A program made the translations under genes and the position numbers. Shown here in pieces: positions 17,529 to 26,350 of a stretch of DNA of 64,000 nucleotides; positions within the stretch are counted from its first letter, which is position 1; every line of letters begins with the position of its first letter. Below the pieces are notes generated by a model. It saw only the letters and a program-made list of their open reading frames with translations. It ran no database searches and was not told the DNA's origin. The stretch spans positions 18,540 through 82,539 of the forward strand of contig NZ_SKCH01000017.1 of the NCBI RefSeq assembly GCF_005434945.1, written 5' to 3'. The stretch comes from Prescottella subtropica. GTDB lineage: Bacteria > Actinomycetota > Actinomycetes > Mycobacteriales > Mycobacteriaceae.

Positions 17529-19018
17529 CTGCCGATGACCGGCGGCGCAGCCATCGGCAGGCGTCCGATGAGTTCGCTGCCGTTGTCGACGTTGATCAGA
17601 TAGTCGGGCGTCTTGTGTTCGTTGTCGTCGTCTCCGCCGCCGCGCGCGCCGGCACCGGGCATCATGCCGGTGGCCGTTCGTGTGCCGGTCGCGGCGGTAC
17701 CGCCGGTTGTCGTGCCGGTTCCCGTCGCTGTGGCGCCGGGGGTGGTGCCGGCACCGGTCAGGACGCCGGGGGTGGCGGACGATCCCGCGAGCCCGGACGT
17801 GCCTGGTGTTCGGAGGTTGCCGGAGGTGCCGAGACTGCTGAGACTGCTGAGACTTCCGGTGCTGCCACGGGTGCCCGGTGTTCGGCCGGAGGTTCCGCCG
17901 GCGCCGCGCGGGGTGGCGCCGGCGGCGAGGTAGCCGGCCGTGCCCGGCTGCCCGGACGTTCCCGGTGCACCGACTGCAGCTGCGGTGCGGGTCGGGTCGC
18001 CGGTGGTCGAGGTGGCGGCCGGGGTGTTCCAGGTGCCGGCCGGGTCGGCCTGGGCGGCGACGGTGTCGGTGTAGCCGGGCTGCTGATATCCGGGATAGCC
18101 GGTGGCGGGTGCGGCGTCCGGGCCGGTGGCGAACGGGGTCGGGGCCGTACCGGTTCCGCCGCCGGGGGTACTTCCGGGGGTACTTCCGGGGGTGCGGTAG
18201 GGGGTGTAGCCGGGGCCGGAGGTGGTGGGTGTGGCGGTGCCGCCGGTGATGCCGTCTGCTCCGGGCGGGATCGCGACGGGCTTCGGGTCGGGGAGGGTGG
18301 GGACGTGTGTGTCGGCCTGTTGCATGACCGGGGTGTAGACGGTCCGCATGATCTGGATGGCCTGCTGGTGGGCTTCGTCCTTCTCGTGGAAGAGGCTTTT
18401 CAGGAGGCCGGCGGCGGGGACGGCCTGGTTGACGAACGCGCCGAGGATGGAGTGCTGCGCGACGGGTGGGAGGGTCGCCTGGACCTGGGTGACGCCGGTG
18501 GCGGCTTCCGCGATCTTGGTGCCGACGAGTTGCCCGGCGCGCGCCAGGTCGACGGTCTGGTCGGCGTAGCGGGTGGTGGCGGCGCGGGCCCGGTCGGCGG
18601 CGGCGCCACTCCACCGGTCGTCGGTGATGATGGTGGTGATGTAGTCGCGGAACTCGGTGAGCGCCGTGTCGAGGGCGTCGCCGATCTTGCGCCAGCCTTC
18701 GGCGCTGGCGGTGAGGGCGGCACCGTTCATGGCGTCGACGGCGGCCTTGATGTTCTCGTGGGACATCGCCTCGAATGCTTCGGGAGAGGTCAGGACGGGG
18801 TTGTCGAAACGATCGACGCCGCCCGTGAGACCGGACTGGGTGCTGTAGATGTCGTCGCGTTCAGCGTTGCCGGCGGCCTGCGCGGCACGGGTCCGCTGAT
18901 CCTCGGCACGGTCGTAGCCGGTGAGCGCCTCGATCATCTTGTTCTGCGGGTTCTTCCCGAATTCGACGACATCCCGGCTCAAATCCTCGACGAAATCACT
19001 GAAGCTCGGCAGTCCCAT
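17525..19018 (-). CDS. PPE-like/ESX-associated protein with low-complexity tail
   Basis: A 497-residue protein. The first 230 residues are a predicted helical bundle with a WSG turn (DDRWSGAAADRARAATTRYA), like the PPE/EspB class of type VII secretion substrates. From about residue 250 on, the chain is a Thr/Pro/Gly/Ser/Ala-rich tail with short repeats (GSTPGSTPGG, SLSSLSSL) ending in MAAPPVIGS. No signal peptide or membrane helix is seen, which fits ESX export (inferred). The ATG at 19018 has a good ribosome binding site (gggagggg). An alternative upstream start adds a poor-quality leader. It is followed upstream on the same strand by a small helical protein and a lipoprotein gene, probably one unit. 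Confidence 0.75.
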   Translation of the reverse strand: MGLPSFSDFVEDLSRDVVEFGKNPQNKMIEALTGYDRAEDQRTRAAQAAGNAERDDIYSTQSGLTGGVDRFDNPVLTSPEAFEAMSHENIKAAVDAMNGAALTASAEGWRKIGDALDTALTEFRDYITTIITDDRWSGAAADRARAATTRYADQTVDLARAGQLVGTKIAEAATGVTQVQATLPPVAQHSILGAFVNQAVPAAGLLKSLFHEKDEAHQQAIQIMRTVYTPVMQQADTHVPTLPDPKPVAIPPGADGITGGTATPTTSGPGYTPYRTPGSTPGSTPGGGTGTAPTPFATGPDAAPATGYPGYQQPGYTDTVAAQADPAGTWNTPAATSTTGDPTRTAAAVGAPGTSGQPGTAGYLAAGATPRGAGGTSGRTPGTRGSTGSLSSLSSLGTSGNLRTPGTSGLAGSSATPGVLTGAGTTPGATATGTGTTTGGTAATGTRTATGMMPGAGARGGGDDDNEHKTPDYLINVDNGSELIGRLPMAAPPVIGS

Positions 19019-19105
19019 CCCGTGTTCCCCTCCCGTGTGCCCGTGGTAGCGATGTATTCGACGCCCCACCTGTGTTCGACGCAGCAGCGGGGTGAACGGT
19101 TCCGC

Positions 19106-19468
19106 CTACCCGATCTGCGATTCGACGCTCACCACAGCCGCCGTGTTCGCATCCTCCGCCGCCGCATAGCGGGCCTCGATCGCCAGGAACGTGTCACGCA
19201 TCTGCTCGACGATCCCGATGTGATCGGCCAACGCCCGATCCATCGAATAGTCGCCGCCGGACGCCTTCTTCGAGAACTTCTCCGCCAGGGCAATGCCGGA
19301 CGGGAGAATGCCGAGGCCTTCGACCTTGACCAGCGTCTCCGTATCGGCCCGGATCCACTGCAGCTTCTCGATCAGTTCCGAGCACCGTTGCGCGCACTGG
19401 TTGGCAACTCCGCGTTCGAGATGGAGGTCACCAACCGCCGCAGACGCGGCGAGTTCAGCCCAATCCAT
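19106..19468 (-). CDS. Small helical hypothetical protein, probable ESX-associated partner
   Basis: A 120-residue protein, mainly alpha-helical, without signal peptide. It has the look of the WXG100/EspA-type small proteins that sit beside PPE-like genes, but no clear WXG turn is visible, so the family is uncertain. The ATG at 19468 is preferred because aggggag lies 5 nt upstream; a GTG at 19474 sits directly on that sequence. It lies 87 bp upstream of the PPE-like gene. Confidence 0.65.
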   Translation of the reverse strand: MDWAELAASAAVGDLHLERGVANQCAQRCSELIEKLQWIRADTETLVKVEGLGILPSGIALAEKFSKKASGGDYSMDRALADHIGIVEQMRDTFLAIEARYAAAEDANTAAVVSVESQIG

Positions 19469-19504
19469 TTCCACTCCCCTGTTCCGAGGTTTCAGATGCT
19501 GACG

Positions 19505-20029
19505 TCATGCAGGGATGAACGGCGCGAGCGTTGTGGTCGCCTGCACTGCCAGGCCGCACGGATCCTCGATGGGGGCGGCCCCACCCAAATCTGAGATCGA
19601 CACGAGAACCGCCCCGCCATCTGAGCCGACAGCGACGTCGCATGACGTCCGGTCGACATCGGTCGTCTCGCGGTACTGAAACGCGTCACGGCCATCGATC
19701 GAAACATCCTGAAACTCGATGTTCTTCTGATTCGCGCGCACTTCGTCGAGTGTGTGCGTCGTCGCGAGAACCGATACGAATGGGCCGTCTCCACGCCATT
19801 TACAGATCTTCCATCCCGGCTGTTTGACGCCCATGATGTCGCGTCTCTCCGTCGCCGGATCGAGCCCCAACTCGATCAGTGCACTGTCCGGGATGTCGTC
19901 GCACGGACTGAACGCCGGTTCCCCGGCCGCGGCGCCTTCGGCGTCGGCCTTGCCGGTGATGCTCCCGGTGCCGCATCCGGCCAGCAGCAGGCCGGCTCCG
20001 ATCAGTGCTGCTGCAGCCGTCCCCCGCAT
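19505..20029 (-). CDS. DUF3558-like lipoprotein
   Basis: A 174-residue predicted lipoprotein. The signal peptide (residues 1-19) ends in the lipobox LLLAGC. The mature part has the DUF3558-like features FSPCDDIPDSALIELGLDP and the late cysteine pair, WKICKW and CGLAVQA. Such lipoproteins are frequent in mycolic actinobacteria and of unknown function. The ATG at 20029 follows a good ribosome binding site (gaagggg). Its promoter must lie in the 332-bp region to the divergent FAD-oxidase gene. Confidence 0.85.
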   Translation of the reverse strand: MRGTAAAALIGAGLLLAGCGTGSITGKADAEGAAAGEPAFSPCDDIPDSALIELGLDPATERRDIMGVKQPGWKICKWRGDGPFVSVLATTHTLDEVRANQKNIEFQDVSIDGRDAFQYRETTDVDRTSCDVAVGSDGGAVLVSISDLGGAAPIEDPCGLAVQATTTLAPFIPA

Positions 20030-20126
20030 AGTGTCCCCTTCTCGATTCGGACGCGTCCGCGACCGGGTCGATCCCCGTGGCTGACGGGCAGTGGCGCCCC
20101 CTGCGCGCCACGACCCGACAGCCCAC

Positions 20127-20142
20127 CCTACTGACGAGTAGG
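20127..20142. promoter_or_regulatory. Inverted repeat, candidate operator
   Basis: CCTACT-GACG-AGTAGG is a perfect 6-bp inverted repeat with a 4-nt spacer in the 332-bp divergent region between the DUF3558-like lipoprotein and FAD-oxidase genes. It looks like a repressor site, but no adjacent repressor gene is present. Confidence 0.35.
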
Positions 20143-20169
20143 TACGTTTCGCAGTCAGTGTGACGGTCG

Positions 20170-20210
20170 ACACCGGGGCGTGTCGTCCCCTCCTCGACAC
20201 ACCCCGGTGT
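20170..20210. repeat. Long inverted repeat between divergent genes
   Basis: The arms 20170-20185 and 20195-20210 match at 15 of 16 positions around a 9-nt spacer (ACACCGGGGCGTGTCG facing CGACACACCCCGGTGT). There is no T-run, and both flanking genes point away, so it is not an obvious terminator. A large operator or an RNA stem in the 5' leader of the FAD oxidase is possible. Confidence 0.6.
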
Positions 20211-20361
20211 ACGCCCGGCCGAGCAGTCCGGATCCCCTCCCCCGTTCACCGGACCGCTCTACGTGGTCTGACGCACGATCCGACCATTCGGTTCCACGGG
20301 TCGCGAAAATTCGTCGACGCCGGAGTCCGGGTGCGCCCGTCGCGGGCGGCATGATGGACGC

Positions 20362-21741
20362 ATGACGACGGTGGATCCGACTGTTCTCGACCAACTCATC
20401 ACCGCACTGCCCGACGGCGCGGTCCTCACCGACCCGGACATGACCGCCGGCTACCGGCAGGACTGGGCCGCCGACCCGAATGCGGGCGTCCCGCTCGCGG
20501 TGGTCCGGGCGACCAGCACCGAGGACGTGCAGGCGGTGATGCGGTGGGCGTCGGAGCACCGGGTGCCGGTAGTGCCGCGCGGGGCCGGGTCGGGGTTGTC
20601 GGGCGGGTCGAGTGCCGTCGACGGCGGGATCGTGCTGTGCACCGAGCGGATGCGGGCGATCACGATCGATCCGGTCGCGCGGGTCGCCGTCACACAACCG
20701 GGCCTGCTCAACGCGGAGGTGAAGAAGGCGGCCGCCGAACACGGGCTGTGGTATCCGCCGGATCCGTCGTCGTACGAGATCTGTTCGATCGGCGGCAACG
20801 CGGCCACCAACGCGGGCGGCCTGTGCTGCGTCAAGTACGGGGTGACGACCGACTACGTGCTCGGCATGCGGGTGGTCCTCACCGACGGCACCGCCGTGAC
20901 GTTGGGGGGTCCGCTCCTCAAGGACGTCGCCGGACTGTCGCTGACGAAGCTGTTCGTGGGCAGTGAGGGGACCCTCGGGATCATCACCGAGCTGACGCTG
21001 CGGCTCATTCCGGCGCAGCCGCCGGCGTCGACGGTGGTGGCGTCGTTCCCGTCGGTGGAGGCCGCCGCCGACGCGGTGCTGGCGATCACGACGGTGATGC
21101 GTCCGGCGATGCTCGAGTTCATGGACCACGCCAGCATCAACGCCGTCGAGGATTCGCTGCGGATGGGCCTGGACCGTAATGCCCGGGCCCTGCTGCTCGC
21201 GCAGTCCGATGCGCCCGACGAAGCGGGGGTCCGGGAGATCGAGACGATCGTCGCCGCCTGCGAGAAGAACGGTGCGACCGAGGTGTTCGCCACCGACGAC
21301 GCCGCCGAGGGCCAGGCGTTCACCGAGGCCCGGCGGGCCGTGTTCCCGGCGGTGCAGGCACTCGGCTCGCTGCTGCTCGAGGACGTCGGGGTGCCGATGC
21401 AACAACTGCCCGCACTCGTCTCCGGAGTGGAGGCCATCGCCGAGGACTGCGATGTCCTCATCTGCACCGTCGCACACGCCGGCGACGGCAACACCCACCC
21501 CCTGATCGTGTTCGACCCCACCGACCCCGACATGACCGACCGCGCCCACGGCGCCTTCAACCGCGTCATGGATCTCGCAATCGCGTTGGGCGGCACCATC
21601 ACCGGCGAACACGGCGTCGGACGCCTCAAGAAGGACTTCCTGCCCACCCAACTCGGCGACGACGTCATGGAACTGAACCGGCGCATCAAGGGGGCCCTCG
21701 ACCCACTGGGCATCCTCAATCCGGGGGCGATGCTGGGCTGA
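20362..21741 (+). CDS. FAD-linked oxidase (glycolate/D-lactate dehydrogenase GlcD-like)
   Basis: A 459-residue flavoprotein of the FAD_binding_4/FAD-oxidase C family. The PP-loop reads VPRGAGSGLSGGS (about residue 71). It has the second FAD segment CSIGGNAATNAGG, and the C-terminal catalytic region ends AHAGDGNTHPLI ... TGEHGVGRLKKDFL, typical of D-2-hydroxyacid dehydrogenases such as GlcD and D-lactate dehydrogenases. The electron acceptor is unknown; no GlcE/GlcF genes are adjacent. Start ATG 20362. The downstream EspC-like gene begins 73 bp later and may have its own promoter. Confidence 0.92.
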   Translation: MTTVDPTVLDQLITALPDGAVLTDPDMTAGYRQDWAADPNAGVPLAVVRATSTEDVQAVMRWASEHRVPVVPRGAGSGLSGGSSAVDGGIVLCTERMRAITIDPVARVAVTQPGLLNAEVKKAAAEHGLWYPPDPSSYEICSIGGNAATNAGGLCCVKYGVTTDYVLGMRVVLTDGTAVTLGGPLLKDVAGLSLTKLFVGSEGTLGIITELTLRLIPAQPPASTVVASFPSVEAAADAVLAITTVMRPAMLEFMDHASINAVEDSLRMGLDRNARALLLAQSDAPDEAGVREIETIVAACEKNGATEVFATDDAAEGQAFTEARRAVFPAVQALGSLLLEDVGVPMQQLPALVSGVEAIAEDCDVLICTVAHAGDGNTHPLIVFDPTDPDMTDRAHGAFNRVMDLAIALGGTITGEHGVGRLKKDFLPTQLGDDVMELNRRIKGALDPLGILNPGAMLG

Positions 21742-21814
21742 GGCATAGCCCCTTCGGTACATTGGCCGCCGAACCGGAACGGCCAGGGGAGGTCGCCGGT
21801 ACCGGGGGGATGGC

Positions 21815-22096
21815 ATGAAGGTGGATTCGGCGCAGCTGCGCGCATTCGCGGCGGCGACGGACGACGCGGGTGCGGCGATCGACGCGCTCGATGTGATCGG
21901 TGCGGGCGCGCGACTGTCGGGGTCCGCGACGGCCGCGGCGTGTGAGCAGGCCGCCGAGTTCGTCGAGGGCGCCTATCTGCGGGTCGCCGATCGGATGCGC
22001 GCGGTGGCGGCGATCGCGCGTGGCAACGGCGACGACTACGACGTCGCCGAGTCCGAGTTCACCGCGTCGCTGACCGGGATGGGCGGGGACGTCTGA
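21815..22096 (+). CDS. EspC-like ESX secretion target
   Basis: A 93-residue helical-hairpin protein resembling the EspC family of type VII secretion targets (MKVDSAQLRAFAAATDDA at the N-terminus, helix-turn-helix length, no signal peptide). The ATG at 21815 follows gggggg. The stop overlaps the start of the 793-residue protein by one base. Small partners of this class usually pair with the next-encoded large substrate for export (family knowledge); here the pairing is inferred from order. Confidence 0.8.
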   Translation: MKVDSAQLRAFAAATDDAGAAIDALDVIGAGARLSGSATAAACEQAAEFVEGAYLRVADRMRAVAAIARGNGDDYDVAESEFTASLTGMGGDV

Positions 22097-24477
22097 TGCC
22101 GTCGCTGCCGGAGGTCCGGTCCTGGAACACCACCGTGCTGTCCGACGCGGCCGCCCGCACGAGCGTCGCCGACGCCCGGTTCGTCGACGAACTGACGGCG
22201 ATGTCGCGGTCCGTGGAACATCTGCACGAGAGCTGGTCGGATATCGCGTACGACGCCGCCCTCGATCGGGTCGACACGGAACGGTCTGCGGGACAGTCTC
22301 TCTCGAACAAGGTTCGCGAGCTGGCCGCGCTCCTCGACGGTGCGGCCACGCGGCTGTACTGGGCGCGGGATGCCGCGTTGGCGCGGGTGGCAGCCGCGCA
22401 TGCCGACGGCTGCGTCGTGCTCGACGACTGGTCCGTCGTCGGTGACGCGTCACCGGAAGTGCTGGACGCCCATCACGTCGCCGTCGCCGCGGCCGCGGAA
22501 TATCTCGTGCGGGAGGACACCGAGGTGGCGCGCCTGATCGAGGAGGCGGCGCAGCGTATCCGGGTGTGCGGGGACCGGATCGGTTCCGGCGACGACCCGT
22601 CCGAGCCGATCCTGGACGGGGCTGCCCGGCTCGGTCACGAGGACGGTTCCGCGCTCGCCGTCGCGGCCGCCGGATACTGGGACACTGCGGTGCTCGACCG
22701 GATCGCCGGCCAACTGCCGGCACAGGGGCTGACCGCGACGGAACTCGAGATGCTGGCGTCCGGCGGCCAGGTCGACACCCTGCCGCAATCGGTGCGCGAC
22801 TATTACATCGAGTTGTATCGGGCGGCCGGCAAGGACGGGATCCTGGCGCTCGGGGATCGTCTGCGCGCCCAGGAGGCCGGCGGCGACCCTGGCGCCGCAC
22901 CGGCCCTGAACTCGCTGGCCAACGGCCTGATGGTGGTGTCGAACGAGAACATCGGCAGCGGGCACAACCCGGACGGGTCGCTGCGCTCCCCCGGTTCCTA
23001 CGACCAGCTGTCGGCGGATCTGCGGGAGCTGATCTCGACGCGCACTCACGGCGCCGACGCCAACGCGATCCACTACCCCGGTGAGTCGGGTGCGCTGGCG
23101 GACGAGTACCGCTTCCACGAGGACACCCGACGACTCGGGGCGCTACTGAAGGAGTCGGAGCCGGGCTACGCGCCGGGCACCGAATTGGCGCGGGAACTGA
23201 CCCGTCAAGCATCGAATCTTGCAGAGGGAACCGTGCTTTCGGGTGCGGCACCGGAGTCGGTGGAGCAGCCGATGCGGGACTATCTCGAGGTGTCGCAGCG
23301 CAATCACGAGGCGATCACCCAACTACTGACCGGGGAAGGTTCGGAGCGGGTGCCGCTCGACGCCGGCTACAGCGCCGCGGACACCATGACGCCGCTGCTG
23401 CACTTCGACTGGGACGACGACCGCGGTGCCCCCGAGCTGTTCGGCTGGATCGGCGAGAACGCGGTGCCGGGACCGGAGGTGGGTGTTGCACAGTCGGAGC
23501 AGGCCGGGCGGGCCGCGACCGGGCTGATCTCCCTGCTCACCGGCGACGCGACCGGAGGGTTCGAGTCGATGATGAATCTGCCGGGCCAGGACGGGCGTTC
23601 GCTCGGCGAGGTCAATCCGGCGCTGACCCAGCAGATCGCGCAGTCCGTCACCCCGTACCTGGGGGATCTGGCGACCGGGCCGGAACTGCAGACCCACGGC
23701 TTCGATCGCGAAGCAGCGGTCGGCGAGGGCGGGGACATCCGCTCGATCCGGTTGGCCACGCTGATGAACACCGATCCGACGGCGTCCGCGCTGTTCAACG
23801 GCGGCATCGTCAACCTCACCAACGACTATGCCGGACGCTTCGGTGAACTTCACGGCGAATCCACCGTCATCCGCTACCAGTTCGGGGAAGCGAGCGGACG
23901 CCTCCTCGGCTACATGGACCAAGGACTGCGCGCCGAAGCCTACGATCGCGGCCTCGACGACACCGCCGCCGCCGAACAAGCCGCCGGCAGAACGAAACTC
24001 GCCATCGACGTCGCCACCAAAACCATCGTCGGACTCGGTGGGCCGGTGACCATCCCCCTCGACGTCGCGTCGTCGGTGGTGCAGGCGGGGATCACGTCGG
24101 AGAGGCTCACCCTCGGCGCCGAGTCGTTTCATGTGGATGCCGACGAATTGGGGGCACAGCGCTCCTATCGCATGCTCGAAGCGGTCGTGACGAAGAACCC
24201 CGGCATCCTCCTGCCGGGGCTCGACGGTCAGCGGGGTATTCCCGAAGAACTGCTCGACGGCGATCGTCTGCGGCCGTACTCCATGCTCGCTCAGCACGGT
24301 GATGCAAGTTCCATGGGGGCGTTCGTACGAACGTCGGCGGAAGAGATCCTCCGACGGAACGGTCTCGAAATCGAACGGTTCGATCTGCCGTTGAACAGTG
24401 CGCGGGACAATCTGTCGGGCTACACAACCGACGAAGCGCACTATCGCAGTCTGATCCTCGGCGAGGCTCACCGATGA
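22096..24477 (+). CDS. Large ESX-associated protein, TPR-repeat-region type (probable type VII substrate)
   Basis: A 793-residue soluble protein. The first 110 residues form a WXG100-like helical bundle (HLHESWSDIAYDAALDRV). The middle contains the segment LTATELEMLASGGQVDTLP and SVRDYYIELYRAAGKDGILA, seen in large actinobacterial proteins annotated as TPR repeat region proteins. The C-terminal third (from about residue 600) is helical with an alanine-rich stretch that could contact membrane, and ends with a conserved-looking acidic and basic tail. No signal peptide. A toxin domain cannot be identified. Its position after an EspC-like partner and before two lipoproteins suits an exported effector, but that is inference. 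Confidence 0.75.
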   Translation: MPSLPEVRSWNTTVLSDAAARTSVADARFVDELTAMSRSVEHLHESWSDIAYDAALDRVDTERSAGQSLSNKVRELAALLDGAATRLYWARDAALARVAAAHADGCVVLDDWSVVGDASPEVLDAHHVAVAAAAEYLVREDTEVARLIEEAAQRIRVCGDRIGSGDDPSEPILDGAARLGHEDGSALAVAAAGYWDTAVLDRIAGQLPAQGLTATELEMLASGGQVDTLPQSVRDYYIELYRAAGKDGILALGDRLRAQEAGGDPGAAPALNSLANGLMVVSNENIGSGHNPDGSLRSPGSYDQLSADLRELISTRTHGADANAIHYPGESGALADEYRFHEDTRRLGALLKESEPGYAPGTELARELTRQASNLAEGTVLSGAAPESVEQPMRDYLEVSQRNHEAITQLLTGEGSERVPLDAGYSAADTMTPLLHFDWDDDRGAPELFGWIGENAVPGPEVGVAQSEQAGRAATGLISLLTGDATGGFESMMNLPGQDGRSLGEVNPALTQQIAQSVTPYLGDLATGPELQTHGFDREAAVGEGGDIRSIRLATLMNTDPTASALFNGGIVNLTNDYAGRFGELHGESTVIRYQFGEASGRLLGYMDQGLRAEAYDRGLDDTAAAEQAAGRTKLAIDVATKTIVGLGGPVTIPLDVASSVVQAGITSERLTLGAESFHVDADELGAQRSYRMLEAVVTKNPGILLPGLDGQRGIPEELLDGDRLRPYSMLAQHGDASSMGAFVRTSAEEILRRNGLEIERFDLPLNSARDNLSGYTTDEAHYRSLILGEAHR

Positions 24478-25232
24478 CCAGACAAGCTCGAGTCATCGGA
24501 GCGTTGACACTGACGGTGGTCGCGGCCTTGGCCGCATGTACGCGGGACCATCCAGTCGACGCACCCACACAACTTCCCTGGGCCGTCTCCTTCCGGTGGG
24601 AGACCAGGCCCGGCTTCGATCTGGACTCCCCTGCCGCACAAGTCGTCCGTGCAGCGGTGGAGAGCAACGAGATCGAGAAGTCGATCGGACGGCGATACAC
24701 ATATCCCGGCTATGCGGAAGCGGGGACTGCCGGAATCGGTGTCCTCGGTGGCGCGATCCCACTGCATCCCCGGACCGGATCGATCGGCACGATGCCGATG
24801 AAACTCGTCGTGCAGCAGGAGTCACCCGATTTCATCGACGCGGTCGTGTGCTCCGACTTGACCCGCGCGACGAATCTCCGCGACGGGCTGTATCCACTTC
24901 CCCCGTCTGGAGCCACCTTCGCGCTGGCCAGCTACCGACTGATAGCCCAGCGAGGACCGCGCGCCACGCCGCTATCGGACGCCCCTTCCGTCAATGTTCT
25001 GCAACCGCAACCGAGCCATGACCTGATCGGACCCGTGGGGCGCGCCGCGGCACCTACAACCGACGTGTTCAAGGGTTGGACACTCACCGAGTTCACGATG
25101 AGCGCCTCACCCGAAGTCCGCGACCCCTGCCTCGCATGGGCCGAACAACGTTGGGGCGGAACGAACCCGCCGGCACCGACACGGACAGAAGTTGAACCGC
25201 CGGTGATCGAACCGTTCTATCCGGGATGGTGA
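24474..25232 (+). CDS. Predicted lipoprotein, tandem paralogue 1
   Basis: A 252-residue lipoprotein with signal peptide and lipobox LAAC (Cys22). The mature protein begins with TRDHPVDAPTQLPW and has the strongly conserved tail WAEQRWGGTNPPAPTRTEVE ... PGW. It overlaps the preceding gene by ATGA. The next gene encodes a paralogue sharing the same blocks (SFRWE, AAVESN/D, YPGYA, TEFTMSA/TEFAMSA, RWGG-NPP). I recognise no family. Exposed outside the cytoplasmic membrane by inference. Confidence 0.8.
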   Translation: MTRQARVIGALTLTVVAALAACTRDHPVDAPTQLPWAVSFRWETRPGFDLDSPAAQVVRAAVESNEIEKSIGRRYTYPGYAEAGTAGIGVLGGAIPLHPRTGSIGTMPMKLVVQQESPDFIDAVVCSDLTRATNLRDGLYPLPPSGATFALASYRLIAQRGPRATPLSDAPSVNVLQPQPSHDLIGPVGRAAAPTTDVFKGWTLTEFTMSASPEVRDPCLAWAEQRWGGTNPPAPTRTEVEPPVIEPFYPGW

Positions 25233-26026
25233 GCGTGAGAAGGACAGCCGAGTCCGAAACCGAGCCTCCGAAGCCGAGCATGCACACCACGAGATTGATC
25301 GCCACTCGACTCCGCATGGGAGGTGTCTGCGCGCTGACGCTGGCAACCGCGTGCGCCGAGACAATCCCGGTCGACAGCAGCCCCGACCTGCTGTGGGCGG
25401 AATCGTTCCGGTGGGAGAGCACGCCGGGCATCGAGCTCGAGTCACCGACTGCGGCGGTCGTTCGTGCTGCCGTCGAGAGCGACGCGATCACGTTGTCACT
25501 CGGACGCAAATACGCCTACCCGGGCTACGCCGACGCCGCAGGCGACCACGGCACGTCTCGGTACAAGTGGCCTGCAGGCGCTATCGGAACGCTCGCGATG
25601 AACCTCATCGAACTCGAGCAGTCACCGAACAGCCTCTCGGCCTTCGTGTGCATCGACACGACGGGCATCGCCTCTCCCGAGGAAGGTCGATACCCGTTGC
25701 CTGCTACGGACCCGTTCTATGTGCTGCACGCCTATCGGATCAGCGCTCAGCGTGACCACACCATGCCCGACGCAGCACCTCCGACGGAGGTGAGCACACC
25801 GGCCACGGCGACAACATTGCCGGGCCCACCCGGACGCAACTTCCGTCCCACCGAAAACGTCTTCGACAACTGGGAACTCACCGAGTTCGCGATGAGTGCC
25901 GCACCCGAAGACATCCAGCGCTGCCGGCCGTGGGCCAAACAACGCTGGGGCGGACCGAACCCTCCGGTGCCGACACGCACCGAGGCGGAACCGCCGGTGG
26001 TCGAACCGTTCCATCCGGGATGGTGA
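25226..26026 (+). CDS. Predicted lipoprotein, tandem paralogue 2
   Basis: A 266-residue paralogue of the preceding lipoprotein. The matching blocks run through the whole mature chain and include the same end (WGGPNPPVPTRTEAEPPVVE, PGW). The lipobox is LATAC. With the ATG at 25226 the signal peptide is preceded by about 30 hydrophilic residues, so the in-frame ATG at 25280 is an alternative giving a more usual signal sequence. The reading frame overlaps the first copy by 7 bp. Tandem duplication followed by divergence is clear. Confidence 0.78.
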   Translation: MVSVRRTAESETEPPKPSMHTTRLIATRLRMGGVCALTLATACAETIPVDSSPDLLWAESFRWESTPGIELESPTAAVVRAAVESDAITLSLGRKYAYPGYADAAGDHGTSRYKWPAGAIGTLAMNLIELEQSPNSLSAFVCIDTTGIASPEEGRYPLPATDPFYVLHAYRISAQRDHTMPDAAPPTEVSTPATATTLPGPPGRNFRPTENVFDNWELTEFAMSAAPEDIQRCRPWAKQRWGGPNPPVPTRTEAEPPVVEPFHPGW

Positions 26027-26053
26027 GCCGGCCGGCGGGATAGGTTCGCGACC

Positions 26054-26329
26054 ATGGCGAATCTCATCTTCGGTGGTGCCGGCAGCTATCGGGAAACCGA
26101 GGAGGCGCTGTCTCGGTTGGCTGCCAGGATTTCCGAGGCGGTGTCGGAAGTGCAGGCCGCGCTGCACATCGGGTGGTCCGGCAACACAAACGAAATCCTG
26201 CAGGGCACCTTGGAACGGACTCTCACGGCAGCCGCCCGGCTTGTCGAGGCGATCCAGATTGCGACCGCCTACATCGGCGCTCAGACCGCCAGCCTCGACG
26301 TCGTCGGGGCCAGCGGCGCGTTCTTCTGA
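26054..26329 (+). CDS. WXG100-like small protein
   Basis: A 91-residue protein with two helices flanking a central IGWSGNTNEI turn, the W-x-G hallmark of ESAT-6/WXG100 proteins, at residues about 39-48. No signal peptide. It closes the cassette EspC-like, 793-residue protein, two lipoproteins. The N-terminal MANLIFGGAGSYRETEEAL is unlike classic EsxA, so a WXG100-like ESX target is the safest name. It is convergent with the first gene of the defence island, 21 bp apart. Confidence 0.72.
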   Translation: MANLIFGGAGSYRETEEALSRLAARISEAVSEVQAALHIGWSGNTNEILQGTLERTLTAAARLVEAIQIATAYIGAQTASLDVVGASGAFF

Positions 26330-26350
26330 CCCTGCCGGTCACGCCGACCA

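Noticed and set aside
18170..18200. Short tandem repeat (ggggtacttccgg) considered as a regulatory repeat
   Set aside because: It lies inside the PPE-like gene and encodes GSTPGSTPG in the low-complexity tail; in frame and explained by the protein.
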